64,000 nt of DNA from NCBI RefSeq assembly GCF_017873965.1, contig NZ_JAGGKT010000004.1:186001-250000 (forward strand). Direction: 5' to 3'. The first letter of the stretch is position 1; every line of letters starts with the position of its first letter. The position numbers were made by a program, and so were the translations under genes. This document shows positions 33,760 to 42,655 of the stretch, in pieces. The DNA comes from Ammoniphilus resinae. Its GTDB lineage: Bacteria > Bacillota > Bacilli > Aneurinibacillales > RAOX-1. A model generated the notes under the pieces. It saw nothing but the letters and a program-made list of their open reading frames with translations, was not told the origin of the DNA and did no database searches.

Positions 33760-35301
33760 CTATGTGTTTTTGTTATTACAATTTTCATGGTTAAATGGGC
33801 AATGTAAAATGGCACCAGCTTGGTAGTTTTCATTAAACACATGAAACTCAATTGGCTTACTCATGTTTTCTGGATGGTTTATTATATATAATGGATAGTC
33901 ATTCAAATATGACACATTCTCAAAATCTCCTCGCTTTATGCTGTCTTCTGAAAATAATAACCACTGTTTGAAATGATGCATTAATAGCAGACCAAATACA
34001 TGGTTTAAAATCCATTGTGTTGTACCAAGTCTATTTGGATAAAGTTGAAACATTTTATCAAGTGATAAGAAAAGCGAATGTATGTGCTCAAAATCTTCAC
34101 TTGATGCCACAGCCACTTTATTGAAAAAATACGTATTTGGAACATTCAATTGTCGATATTTCGAGTAATGATCTACTCCTTCAATGTTTTTTCTCCACAT
34201 AATATAGGAAAATGCATACGGACACACTTTCCCTTGATATTTATCCAATTGAAATAATTTCTTAATACAGGACTTATGCTTTCTGAGAATCCTGTGTCGA
34301 ATATGTCGAGCAATGGATCGAAACGTTTTTAATGATGACTGCCATGTTACCTTTAAACAAATTCCTTTCATAATTTGCTGATGTGCTTTTTCAATCTCAA
34401 TATTTGGAATATCTCCGCGATAAAACCAATCTGGCTTTTGATAAGTTGAAATTGTCTTATCTTGTAGTTTTAGGACATGTGGAATTGATCGGATTATATA
34501 ATGTCCTTTATGTATCGTATTTTCATTATTATCTAAAAACAGGCTGTTGATGTATGAAATAAGTTTAGGCCAATTGTTAGTTACATTTTTGTCGTAAAAG
34601 ACGATGTTTTTATTCAAATCATTTACCTGTTGTTCATCTAAAGACAAGAATTTTTGAAGGTTAGAGTCTTTTATTTCAACTAAGTTGTTACCCCATTCTT
34701 TGTAGAAATTATATTTTGGTAAATTAGCATAAAAGGGATGTAAGCAATTACACGTTGAGGCGGAAATATATCTACGAGAAGGTAATTCATAAGGTATAAC
34801 ACCATTACAAAGTGGACAATGGAAAAGTAAAGATAACTCATGAAATGGACAACATTGAATTAAATGTATCTGATGAAAAATGCTGTGGTACCCGAATTTG
34901 ATGCATTCAGGACAATAAGTTAAGTTAGGACGAAATAAGTCTTTGAATCCTTTATTGGCATGACTTAGGGAGGAGAAATATTTAATAATATTTTGCGAAT
35001 CTGTTTTTAATCGAACACCTAGTATCGAAAAAAATTTATCATCGGAAAAACCATCCAGAGTAATTAAATCACGAAATGCGACTAAATTCTTTAGTCTGCG
35101 GGGTCTACCCTTTTGACTGTATTTGTGAAGAATTTCATCTTTACCAAACAGTATATTTAAATGTACATTGTTTAAAAGTTCGTTGGCATACTTGAACTTC
35201 TCCAAAACACTCCACGCAGACTCATACTTTGCGACCCAGTGATTTTTCCATGTATAACGAACTTCAAGTCTTTCGTGTTCAAGAACGATGATTTTTGTCA
35301 T
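33760..35301 (-). CDS. tniQ: TniQ/TnsD-type transposon target-selection protein
   Basis: 513 residues. Zinc-binding block at 130-166: C130-x-x-C133, a GYHSIFHQ segment, CPFH and CPLC. The length and the C-terminal extension match TnsD-like proteins that read a specific attachment site, not short TniQ of CRISPR-linked systems. The ATG overlaps the tnsC stop as ATGA. Homologous over its whole length to the copy at 368-1846 but clearly diverged. Confidence 0.88.
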   Translation of the reverse strand: MTKIIVLEHERLEVRYTWKNHWVAKYESAWSVLEKFKYANELLNNVHLNILFGKDEILHKYSQKGRPRRLKNLVAFRDLITLDGFSDDKFFSILGVRLKTDSQNIIKYFSSLSHANKGFKDLFRPNLTYCPECIKFGYHSIFHQIHLIQCCPFHELSLLFHCPLCNGVIPYELPSRRYISASTCNCLHPFYANLPKYNFYKEWGNNLVEIKDSNLQKFLSLDEQQVNDLNKNIVFYDKNVTNNWPKLISYINSLFLDNNENTIHKGHYIIRSIPHVLKLQDKTISTYQKPDWFYRGDIPNIEIEKAHQQIMKGICLKVTWQSSLKTFRSIARHIRHRILRKHKSCIKKLFQLDKYQGKVCPYAFSYIMWRKNIEGVDHYSKYRQLNVPNTYFFNKVAVASSEDFEHIHSLFLSLDKMFQLYPNRLGTTQWILNHVFGLLLMHHFKQWLLFSEDSIKRGDFENVSYLNDYPLYIINHPENMSKPIEFHVFNENYQAGAILHCPFNHENCNNKNT

Positions 35302-36317
35302 TGGGCTCCCCCCAAGAGACCATTATAACGCTCTGCGGTTAAGTAACCAGATTTAACGATTGCTTGCTTCCAATGGGCCATAGTTATCACTTCTTCTCCA
35401 GAACCATTGACTCCATACTTACGTAGAACATATTCAATTGCTAGGGTGAGATATTGCATAGGTATCTCAAAATTCTTGTTCATCCCATATTCTCGCCTGG
35501 TTTCTTTATACAACTCATAAAGTTCCGTTGCATAATGCTCAAGTCGTAATCCTCTTTGAAAAGCTTCCGGAAAATAATAACGCGTAAAAGACCAGCCACT
35601 ATTTATTGGAAATTCAGAATCTATATCATACCCAGAAAGGCAAGCTTGAAGGTCATCTACCGACTTTATACCAGAGAAGGGATATTCATGTACCATAAAT
35701 CTGCCAATGATTTGAGCTTGTTTAGCAGTTATAAAAGCCGATCTCTGATGTAACAGTTCTTCTTGGCCTACCAGTATTACAGTCATAGTAACTCTTGCTA
35801 TATCTAGCTCATTATAAATGTCCATTAACCAATTATATTGAACCTTCGTTAACCGTTGTGCATCGTCTATAAACATAACTAATCTTTTTTGTCCAGATGC
35901 CACTGCAAGTTCATGTAAATATTTCAATAAGCGCTCCCGCTTTACGTTCGCCTTACCTTCATGGACGATTCCATGTTTCGTAGCTTTCAACAAGTCTTCA
36001 AAAAAAGTGTTTTCATTAACCGTTTTGTACTCATTACATCTCATATGAAAAATAGGGATCTCTTGTCCAAAATGATCGGGGATAAACCTTTGGATGTATT
36101 CAATTGCACGTGTTTTCCCAAGCCTGGGTCTCCCATACACAATTCCACCAGTAACTCTATTCTCCAGCCAATCTATAATCTCATCGAACAACCGATTTAT
36201 AGCATTCGTTGATAATAGGTATTCTCCAGTTTCAACTGGGTGCGTGCCTTTAGGAACATTGGGTCTCACATCATTTAAAGATGACATATGATTATTTTGT
36301 ATTGTACTAGTGTCCAT
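35298..36317 (-). CDS. tnsC: Tn7-like transposition regulator ATPase TnsC
   Basis: 339 residues. AAA+ ATPase with Walker A GRPRLGKT at 62-69 and Walker B LVMFIDD at 146-152, followed by a sensor region (VILVGQEEL). TnsC forms filaments on target DNA, receives the TniQ signal and activates TnsA and TnsB. The ATG at 36317 with GGGGAGG upstream is preferred over an in-frame ATG at 36335. The last third matches the partial TnsC at 1-366. Confidence 0.93.
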   Translation of the reverse strand: MDTSTIQNNHMSSLNDVRPNVPKGTHPVETGEYLLSTNAINRLFDEIIDWLENRVTGGIVYGRPRLGKTRAIEYIQRFIPDHFGQEIPIFHMRCNEYKTVNENTFFEDLLKATKHGIVHEGKANVKRERLLKYLHELAVASGQKRLVMFIDDAQRLTKVQYNWLMDIYNELDIARVTMTVILVGQEELLHQRSAFITAKQAQIIGRFMVHEYPFSGIKSVDDLQACLSGYDIDSEFPINSGWSFTRYYFPEAFQRGLRLEHYATELYELYKETRREYGMNKNFEIPMQYLTLAIEYVLRKYGVNGSGEEVITMAHWKQAIVKSGYLTAERYNGLLGGAQ

Positions 36318-36337
36318 GTTTAACCTCCCCAGCAAGG

Positions 36338-38320
36338 TTAGAATACTATTGTCCTCTTAAATTTTCGATTATAAGGCTTTGTATCTGAAACATTTTTCCA
36401 AATTTCGGTTTCATTATCCTTATTCTCTTTATACTGTGTAGAACTTTTATTTTCTTCATGAAACCCAAAATTGTGGCTCTGTTCGGCGGCCCTTTTTTCC
36501 TCTCTTTGCATTTGAGCAAGCCGATTTCGTTCATTTTTATTTGTTTTTGCTGATGTTAATAAATATTGATGATATACCTCGATAGGATCATCCATCGTTG
36601 CAAATTGTAATATTTTCCTATTTCGTAGTTTATTAATTTCCTTTCTTGTTTTGAGCGAATGGGGTCTGATCCCCCATTTTCCATGAGCTGTAAGTGTTCC
36701 TAGTTCACTCCCGTCAGGAAGAAAAGCTGTAACAGTTCGTATATCCTCGATGTTAACTACTAGAGTAAGTGTTGTTCCAATTAATTCTGGGGTACGAGCC
36801 AGCACTTCATTTCGATATAGAACTCCTTCATAGTTAATATGAGGTCGTTTACCTTTTTTAACATTGCCTACCACTTGTCTATAAGCTTGTAAAGAAAAAA
36901 ACATGACCTCAACTTTATCTTCTTCGGGCATCTGGCGAATGATCGGTAAAGGTTTTTGTCTCTCTATTCTTTGAGCCATTACTTCAAGAGGAGTTAAATT
37001 ATTCACTCCTTCGTGTGAAGTGCCGTTATAGTTAGCAAGTAATATCTCCGTAATTTCTTCAATATGATCAGTTGAGATCCTATACTTTTCAGCCTTTTCT
37101 TCTGCATTTTGTCTACGTGGATCAAATGGACTGCTACCCGTTGTGTTAATTAATCTATGGTATCCATTTTCCTCTAATATACCGAAGAATCGTTCAATGA
37201 TTGCTCTTCGTTCGGGTGTCTTTACAGGTCCTATGTTAACACTACATCCAACGATCTTCTCCAAACGATCTTTTACTATATTGGCTAAGTTAGCTTTACC
37301 TCTGTCAAACCAGATTTCATCCCATAATCCCCATTGAGTTTCGGGAATAACTCCGGATGGAAAACCACCACAAGCTGGATAGTTTAAGCTTGGTATTGTT
37401 AAGGTCCTAGGTTTCCAAGGGACAATGGCGTTTTTAATACATTGCAAAACATCTTCAGCAGAATACTCTTTGTTTAAGCTGATATAATAACCAAGTATAG
37501 CCCTGGTAGCTACATCGATAATCGTCAGTATCCATATCCGCTCCATAACTCTAACAATTTCATCTCCTTCAGGAGTATGAAAAATAATAGCTATTTTTGC
37601 ATCTATTCTGTGTCCGTCGAATTGAACACGATTCAATGGACGAACAATCATTGGATGATTCTGACTACCAGTACCGGTTGTATTTAATAGCCGTTTAGCA
37701 TCTTCACCATACTGATTTGCCGCTTCTGAAAGATATTCGTCCTGGAGATTTTTCAAATATCTGCATAATGATCTATAAGCAAGAGTATTTGTGTTTAGCG
37801 GGTAATCATTAATTGTGAGACCCTGTTCACGACATAATTTAATAAACTGTCTATGAATCACTTTGGTACTGTATCGTGGTTCGTGAATCACATTTTTATT
37901 TCTTTTAAGGTAAATTTCATCTATTTTTTCCTTTATAATAGGGTAATTTCTGAGTAACTGACTGAATGCCCCAGGTAGGGATGTTTCATGTATTTGCGAA
38001 GGCACTGTTTTTGTCCTTTGGTATGAGGTAATCCTTTTCCGAGGAATCAAAGCACGGTATCCCCAAATGATCCCTTGGTCATCATGTTCCAAACATCGTT
38101 TTAAAAGTCTATTCAAGTTTACACGGTTGATCTGAGTTTTCTCGGTAATTTTATTTATCGGCGTTTTTCCCTCGATATACATTTCTATTGCTAATTTTCT
38201 TTGATTAAATTTTTCTTGATCAATAAGGGATAGATTCTCTATTAAAACTTTGGGCCATTCCGAAACGTTAATCTTGTCTTGAAATTGTGGGGTGGTTTCA
38301 ATAATTCTTCTTTTAGACAT
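36338..38320 (-). CDS. tnsB: Tn7-like DDE transposase TnsB
   Basis: 660 residues. N-terminal helix-turn-helix DNA-binding region, then the RNase-H-like catalytic core with D235 (VQFDGH), D339 (WFDRGKA) and E376 (AIIERFF), and a Mu-transposase-type C-terminal beta barrel ahead of a charged tail that would contact TnsC. It joins the 3' ends to the target. The ATG at 38320 has GGAGG upstream and overlaps the tnsA stop by eight bases; a longer frame from 38365 is less likely. Confidence 0.94.
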   Translation of the reverse strand: MSKRRIIETTPQFQDKINVSEWPKVLIENLSLIDQEKFNQRKLAIEMYIEGKTPINKITEKTQINRVNLNRLLKRCLEHDDQGIIWGYRALIPRKRITSYQRTKTVPSQIHETSLPGAFSQLLRNYPIIKEKIDEIYLKRNKNVIHEPRYSTKVIHRQFIKLCREQGLTINDYPLNTNTLAYRSLCRYLKNLQDEYLSEAANQYGEDAKRLLNTTGTGSQNHPMIVRPLNRVQFDGHRIDAKIAIIFHTPEGDEIVRVMERIWILTIIDVATRAILGYYISLNKEYSAEDVLQCIKNAIVPWKPRTLTIPSLNYPACGGFPSGVIPETQWGLWDEIWFDRGKANLANIVKDRLEKIVGCSVNIGPVKTPERRAIIERFFGILEENGYHRLINTTGSSPFDPRRQNAEEKAEKYRISTDHIEEITEILLANYNGTSHEGVNNLTPLEVMAQRIERQKPLPIIRQMPEEDKVEVMFFSLQAYRQVVGNVKKGKRPHINYEGVLYRNEVLARTPELIGTTLTLVVNIEDIRTVTAFLPDGSELGTLTAHGKWGIRPHSLKTRKEINKLRNRKILQFATMDDPIEVYHQYLLTSAKTNKNERNRLAQMQREEKRAAEQSHNFGFHEENKSSTQYKENKDNETEIWKNVSDTKPYNRKFKRTIVF

Positions 38321-38981
38321 CTGTCCAGACCTCCGTTTGAGGGCTAAATGGTATTTGATCTGCATTAGATAGAATCTTTCCGTGGTAAATGCACCAATAA
38401 ATAATGTTTCTTAAGCGTTGTGCTGTTATTTTTGTATGGAGTAGGTGAAACAACTCTGAAAATGTCATCCTGTTTTTTCCTTTAAGTACGCGCAACAATA
38501 AATATTCATCGGTTTCAATAGTAGCTTTCATCATTCTTACGCAAGGAATTATTTCCTTCATATTAGATAGATAAATAGGGTTACCTCTGATTGAATCCTC
38601 TGTCATAATTGAGTATTGAAATCCATGTTGTTTACACCATAGCATTTGGGCTGTTGTTTGGCGAATAGCTCGCTGACTCTTAGGGGAGGGATTATTCGGA
38701 TTTAATTCATGGGAGTACTTTACTTCTATAAAATGTTCTTCGCTATCTTTATATTGAACCCACATATCAAAAACTGACTCAATCAAGTCCTCATTAACAA
38801 TTGATTGAATACGTAGAGGTTGTTCACAGAATGCTACAATATTGGGATTGGTCTCGACAAGAACCCAATGGTCATACTCAAGATCACTATGTAAATAAAC
38901 TTGGCGATTCATCTTAGGACTGTCACCAAACCAGTTATTACCGAAATATTTGCTGGGTTTAATATCTACTGGTGAGTACAT
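38313..38981 (-). CDS. tnsA: Tn7-like endonuclease TnsA
   Basis: 222 residues, close to family length. The N-terminal PD-(D/E)XK-type catalytic domain has D72 (FDMWV) and E86-x-K88 (FIEVKYS). The C-terminal helical domain contacts TnsC. TnsA nicks the 5' strands so that transposition is cut-and-paste. The ATG at 38981 follows GGGAGG; a TTG at 38993 is an alternative. It is the first gene of the module and marks the outer side of the element. Confidence 0.93.
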   Translation of the reverse strand: MYSPVDIKPSKYFGNNWFGDSPKMNRQVYLHSDLEYDHWVLVETNPNIVAFCEQPLRIQSIVNEDLIESVFDMWVQYKDSEEHFIEVKYSHELNPNNPSPKSQRAIRQTTAQMLWCKQHGFQYSIMTEDSIRGNPIYLSNMKEIIPCVRMMKATIETDEYLLLRVLKGKNRMTFSELFHLLHTKITAQRLRNIIYWCIYHGKILSNADQIPFSPQTEVWTDV

Positions 38982-39327
38982 AGAACCTCCCAAATTGATT
39001 TATAGTACTACAAAAATAATTTCGACATGATTACATTTATTTCCTTTTTAAAACTTAGGCTATTAACCATTAAATCATTCGGACGATTACCCTGCCGAGA
39101 TGAATATAGTTAAATGGGTTGTTCCTATTTCCTAATAAGCTCTGGTTGGAGGTTGCGATTTCTTCAATTTGTTGTGTCTGTGTAATGGATCAGTTTTCTA
39201 ATATAGCGACTCTCTTTTATCCTTGTTTTATAATACTATTTTTTGGTTTGGATTTTTTTAACCTTTTTGTTTGTGATTTAAGATAAAAGATAAAAAAACG
39301 AAAATCGAATATATGGAGGAAAAAATA
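38982..39327. other. Region expected to hold the outer transposon end; none identified
   Basis: No gene is seen in these 346 bases. In Tn7-like elements the outer end lies just upstream of tnsA. Only weak resemblance to the inner array was found (a TTTGTTGTGTC stretch near 39167 and CGACATG near 39022). The promoter of the tns operon must also be here. Confidence 0.3.
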
Positions 39328-39447
39328 TGGATTCGATTAACAGCTCTAAGCAATTGTTTTCTTACATAATTTCCTTGAAGGCATTTCCGCACGAACGGTT
39401 GCTACGTGCAGCCTCTTTTTGTCTTTTCCGCAATTGGAAATGTTAAT
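39328..39447 (+). CDS. Tiny ORF enclosed by an inverted repeat
   Basis: 39 codons (MDSINSSKQLFSYIISL...) with GGAGG seven bases before the ATG. The ends of the ORF lie in a perfect 12-bp inverted repeat, ATTCGATTAACA at 39331-39342 and its complement at 39441-39452, and each arm is followed inward by CAATTG. The element might be a structured RNA or a miniature repeat and the ORF accidental. A GCACG...CGTGC stem followed by CTCTTTTTG inside resembles a terminator. Confidence 0.3.
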
Positions 39448-39538
39448 CGAATAATTACGGGTTATGAACCTCAGAAGGCAAATCGTATGTAATTAAATGA
39501 GTATGTTTTATTAATTTTACTGAAGGTCCGTATGAAAT

Positions 39539-39877
39539 CTAATAAGTTAAGCGGTCTTTGCCTATTGAAACATGATGTCCTCCTTCGGTGGGTTCTATGT
39601 CAAATGTAATTTCCAATATAAAGCCACGAAAGCCGTTTATTCTTTTAGTTTCTAACACTTGAACTTTCCAAAGTTCGATATAAGGTGAAAATGTTTTAGG
39701 ATTATAATAGTTATTTAGCACTTCCTGTATATAAGGGGTTAGCATAATCATCAGCATATCTTGTAGTCTTAGTTGTTCAGAATCTTTAGTTGGCTTTGGT
39801 ATTGTTGCTTCTGTTTCAATAGGAAGTGATATAATGAAAACAATGGATAGTATGAAAGCATATAATGTTTTCTTCAA
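39539..39877 (-). CDS. DUF3888-like secreted protein
   Basis: 112 residues. N-terminal signal peptide (KTLYAFILSIVFIISLPIETEA) and then a domain with LQDMLMIMLTPYIQEVLNNYY, GFILEITF and EGGHHVSIGKDRLTY, the general pattern of Bacillaceae DUF3888 proteins. Exported; function unknown. It is the first gene of the chromosome-like part right of the transposon. Confidence 0.6.
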   Translation of the reverse strand: MKKTLYAFILSIVFIISLPIETEATIPKPTKDSEQLRLQDMLMIMLTPYIQEVLNNYYNPKTFSPYIELWKVQVLETKRINGFRGFILEITFDIEPTEGGHHVSIGKDRLTY

Positions 39878-40101
39878 TATTTTTTAATCTCCTTTTTTAA
39901 GATTATCTATCCAACAGTATTATTAACCTTTATTGAATAAGGTATAAGCTAATTAAATACGACGGGATTCGATAGTACAGGGACGGGATCAGCACCCGCC
40001 CCTTTCTTCGTTGCCCTGGTATCGGGTAATCCTCCGCATTTATATATGTTTTCTAGACGCAATAAATGGTTAAACTATCCTCAAAATATGGGGGTGTTTT
40101 G

Positions 40102-40605
40102 ATGATTAAAATGGTGAATAGTATCACAGTATTGCTAATGCTTGTATTGCCTTACACAGTAATAGCCCAAGTACAAGCTCCACAAGTGTCATATCCATGT
40201 AGCGTGGTTCTTATCTCAGTGAAGGATTTTCCTAATGCCCAAGGTACTGCTTTAATTACGAAAGTTAAGAAGCCATATACTGAATCGCCAACAAGTTCTC
40301 TAAGGGAACGGGAGGCTGTAGGCGTTTATGCTGATTGGCTTCCGGCGCCTTCGTCATTTGGAGACTATGACCAATATGAAGGATTTGCCCAAGTAACTGG
40401 TGTAATCAGTTGGCGATTTAAGATGTATCCAGTTAAAGAGGACTATCCAAGCTGGTTTGGTGGAACTCCTTGGGTAGGGAAAATTGACGAGATTTCTTTT
40501 GGACTTCCCGTTAGTACACGGGTGGAGGTTCGTCTTTCAAATTCAAAAACTAATAAGTTAGGACCTGCAATTTTGCAAAACACCCTACAAGGGTGTCATT
40601 ATTAA
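40102..40605 (+). CDS. Secreted hypothetical protein
   Basis: 167 residues. The ATG at 40102 follows GGGGGTG; the longer frame from 40066 runs through that ribosome site and is rejected. Signal peptide MIKMVNSITVLLMLVLPYTVIA with a likely cut after AQ. The mature part is rich in Pro, Trp and Tyr with one Cys pair. No family recognised. A hairpin terminator follows. Confidence 0.6.
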   Translation: MIKMVNSITVLLMLVLPYTVIAQVQAPQVSYPCSVVLISVKDFPNAQGTALITKVKKPYTESPTSSLREREAVGVYADWLPAPSSFGDYDQYEGFAQVTGVISWRFKMYPVKEDYPSWFGGTPWVGKIDEISFGLPVSTRVEVRLSNSKTNKLGPAILQNTLQGCHY

Positions 40606-40651
40606 GATAGGTGCTATCTTATAATATTTCACTACCGGGATTCAATAGTGA

Positions 40652-40680
40652 ATAAGCTGCTCCAAGGCAGCCCCTTTTGT
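40652..40680 (+). terminator. Intrinsic terminator of the secreted-protein gene
   Basis: GCTGC-TCCAAG-GCAGC stem followed by CCTTTTGTTATT, about 45 bases after the stop at 40605. Confidence 0.65.
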
Positions 40681-40795
40681 TATTATGGTCTGAACTTACT
40701 GGGGGTGAATGCTCGCTGCTGATTTACCGCCCTTACCTTTTACATGATAACGATATGATGGTGTAATCTCCCCCAAAATGTTGCTGCACATGCAA

Positions 40796-41215
40796 CTAAT
40801 TTGATACTTTTTTCTCATATTTAAATCGTTTAATACCTTTACTTTCTCCATATAGTCGTAACAGGGCAGGGTAAACCTGATATGTGACACGGTCGTAATA
40901 GTTAGGACGAACGTCTATGACTGTTCCTTCTGTCCATGTTGGTTTTATTTTAAAGCTGACTAGAAAATAAGGTCTTCCTTGTTCATCTAGCGAAATATCA
41001 CTCACTTTCATGAATTGCTTTGGATCCTTTCCATCTGTTATGTAAGCGAAATATATTCGATTTTCTGCTTTGTATTGTTGTTCAACATCAACGGGTATAT
41101 AGAATTTCAAAAGCTCATAGATAAACCATCGACTTCCATCGTCTTCCTCAGCGTGTACCGAAAATCCCATCCCAAATAACAGAACTAAGCAAATAAAAAT
41201 TTGAGTTTTTTTCAA
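40796..41215 (-). CDS. Secreted hypothetical protein (DUF3888-like)
   Basis: 139 residues. Signal peptide with AHA/VHAE cut (KKTQIFICLVLLFGMGFSVHA). The mature part (LLKFYIPVDVEQQYK, FLVSFKIKPTW, NYYDRVTYQV) resembles the neighbour at 39539 in layout, so the two may be distant paralogues. AGGGGG upstream of the ATG. Function unknown. Confidence 0.55.
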   Translation of the reverse strand: MKKTQIFICLVLLFGMGFSVHAEEDDGSRWFIYELLKFYIPVDVEQQYKAENRIYFAYITDGKDPKQFMKVSDISLDEQGRPYFLVSFKIKPTWTEGTVIDVRPNYYDRVTYQVYPALLRLYGESKGIKRFKYEKKVSN

Positions 41216-41372
41216 TGTTAGCCCCCTTTCAAATTATATCCTTATTTCGTTATACTTCCCTTCAACAAATCATCAAGGGTTTTTAATAATGTGATGCCAA
41301 TTTGGTGGAGGCTATTAAATGAGTATAAGGCAACTGTTTTTGAACTATAGATACTCGTTATCACAATAATCT

Positions 41373-41771
41373 TTACGGTATTTCTGTGGCTATATTTATG
41401 CTGGCATTTGATTGGGAGGCACTATCGCTTCCTAACGCCTGAACATGAATATGGTCATGGAGTGAGCGGTTGCCAAAGTCCCAAGTTAAAGACCAGCCAT
41501 CACTTCCATCTTTATCATAGCCAATGAGTTCCCTTTGACCCCATGTTTGAGTTCCGGTCGGAATCAACCAAAAAATCACTGTTTCTGTATTTTCTGCGTC
41601 AACATAAATGGTCATCTTATGGACTCCTTTCGGAGCAGTCCACCATCCTGATATGTTGGGTAAATCGGTATAAACATTTAAAATATTAGCCCGTAAATCT
41701 TCCACTTTTTGGGCTTGTGCTGGCTCAAATATTAAACAAAGCATCACTATCAAACAACTTGCTAATTTCAA
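41373..41771 (-). CDS. Secreted hypothetical protein
   Basis: 132 residues from a TTG at 41771 with GAGGTG upstream, which gives a normal signal peptide (KLASCLIVMLCLIFEPAQA). The mature part has beta-rich repeats around WWTAPKGVHKM, FWLIPTGTQTWG and HDHIHVQALG, like a small extracellular beta-sandwich. A longer frame from 41801 puts charged residues before the signal. Function unknown. Confidence 0.55.
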   Translation of the reverse strand: MKLASCLIVMLCLIFEPAQAQKVEDLRANILNVYTDLPNISGWWTAPKGVHKMTIYVDAENTETVIFWLIPTGTQTWGQRELIGYDKDGSDGWSLTWDFGNRSLHDHIHVQALGSDSASQSNASINIATEIP

Positions 41772-41845
41772 GGGAATCACCTCATAGTAATTTTCCTTCA
41801 AAACCGATATGTTTTCAGTATCCTACCCAATAGTTTAGTAACAAA

Positions 41846-41876
41846 AAACGGCTGCGGTACAAGCAACCGTTATTGA
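41846..41876 (-). terminator. Intrinsic terminator after the secreted-protein gene at 41915
   Basis: An AACGG-TGC/GCA-CCGTT stem with one mismatch, followed on the minus strand by TTTTTTG. Confidence 0.55.
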
Positions 41877-41914
41877 ACTATGGAATCCCTTTAGTTGCAT
41901 AAAACTATCATTCG

Positions 41915-42292
41915 TCACTTGGCAATAATAACATCTTTTCTCTTTTCATTTCCGCTAATCCACTCTATTTCCACCTTAACAAATTTAATTTGGCTTCTTG
42001 CTTGCTCAAAACTTGAAATATCATTATCCATAAGTCCATTATTATAGGAAAATGTAAACTTGGGTGAGGATGAAGGATCAAGATTGGCAGCATCATTAGG
42101 AGTGATTGCATATGTTTTGGTAAACTTTTCATCATTCAAAATAAAGATATACTTGACATTCCAATTTTCTGAAGTTCCTTTAAAAGTAAGAATTTGACTT
42201 GCTGCCAACGCATCATCAACAACAAAGACATTAATAAAGCTACTCAAAACAATTATAAAGAAAAAGTTGATTGAAATAAGAATTTTTACCAT
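41915..42292 (-). CDS. Secreted hypothetical protein
   Basis: 125 residues. ATG at 42292 preceded by AAGGAGG. Signal peptide MVKILISINFFFIIVLSSFI...ALAA; the mature part is beta-rich (LTFKGTSENWNVKYIFIL, FVKVEIEWISG). No family recognised. Monocistronic. Confidence 0.55.
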   Translation of the reverse strand: MVKILISINFFFIIVLSSFINVFVVDDALAASQILTFKGTSENWNVKYIFILNDEKFTKTYAITPNDAANLDPSSSPKFTFSYNNGLMDNDISSFEQARSQIKFVKVEIEWISGNEKRKDVIIAK

Positions 42293-42295
42293 CAA

Positions 42296-42655
42296 AAAAC
42301 CTCCTTAATTTATTATTTCCGGAGGTTTCTAACATTATCTAAGTTGTGATTACACAATACTTCCATAGAGCGAAAAAATCAAAACAGCTTCCGAAGCAGC
42401 CATACGAAGGTAATGAATACCGTAACATTCTTCGCTGTAGTCTTTATGCGGTAAATAACTACACTCACTTTTGCCTATTACCCTATTTTTCCACTTATAA
42501 AAAGTGAAATTTGTTTCACAAATATTGGTGTTAAATCCCTTATAATATATTTTTTGCCAACATTACCTCCAACGAGTGAAACAAATGAAATGGCTGCCAG
42601 AGCGGCCATATGGGGGTGACGAATACCATTTGTTAAATAAAAAAGTTGTTCAGAA
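42296..42655. other. Intergenic region with short related segments
   Basis: No convincing gene in 360 bases. Two segments resemble each other, at about 42379-42422 (GAAGCAGCCATACGAAGG) and 42595-42632 (GAGCGGCCATATGGGGG), each followed by a GAATACC stretch, so a short sequence has been duplicated. A 91-codon minus-strand frame over 42478-42753 overlaps the signal-peptidase-like gene and is not credible. Confidence 0.35.

Larger units (their letters stand above)
33540..38981 (-). mobile_element. Tn7-like transposition module tnsA-tnsB-tnsC-tniQ
   Basis: Four overlapping or closely spaced genes on the minus strand in canonical Tn7 order, with intact catalytic motifs in each. The inner end array lies after tniQ. 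The outer (right) end should be between 38981 and 39540, but I could not identify a matching TGACAA array there. No CRISPR or Cas gene is linked, so targeting should be by the TniQ/TnsD-like protein. Confidence 0.75.

Noticed and set aside
1-39000. CRISPR-associated transposon
   Set aside because: Tn7-like genes are present, but no cas gene, CRISPR repeat array or guide-like repeat was seen; the TniQ proteins are full-length TnsD-like.
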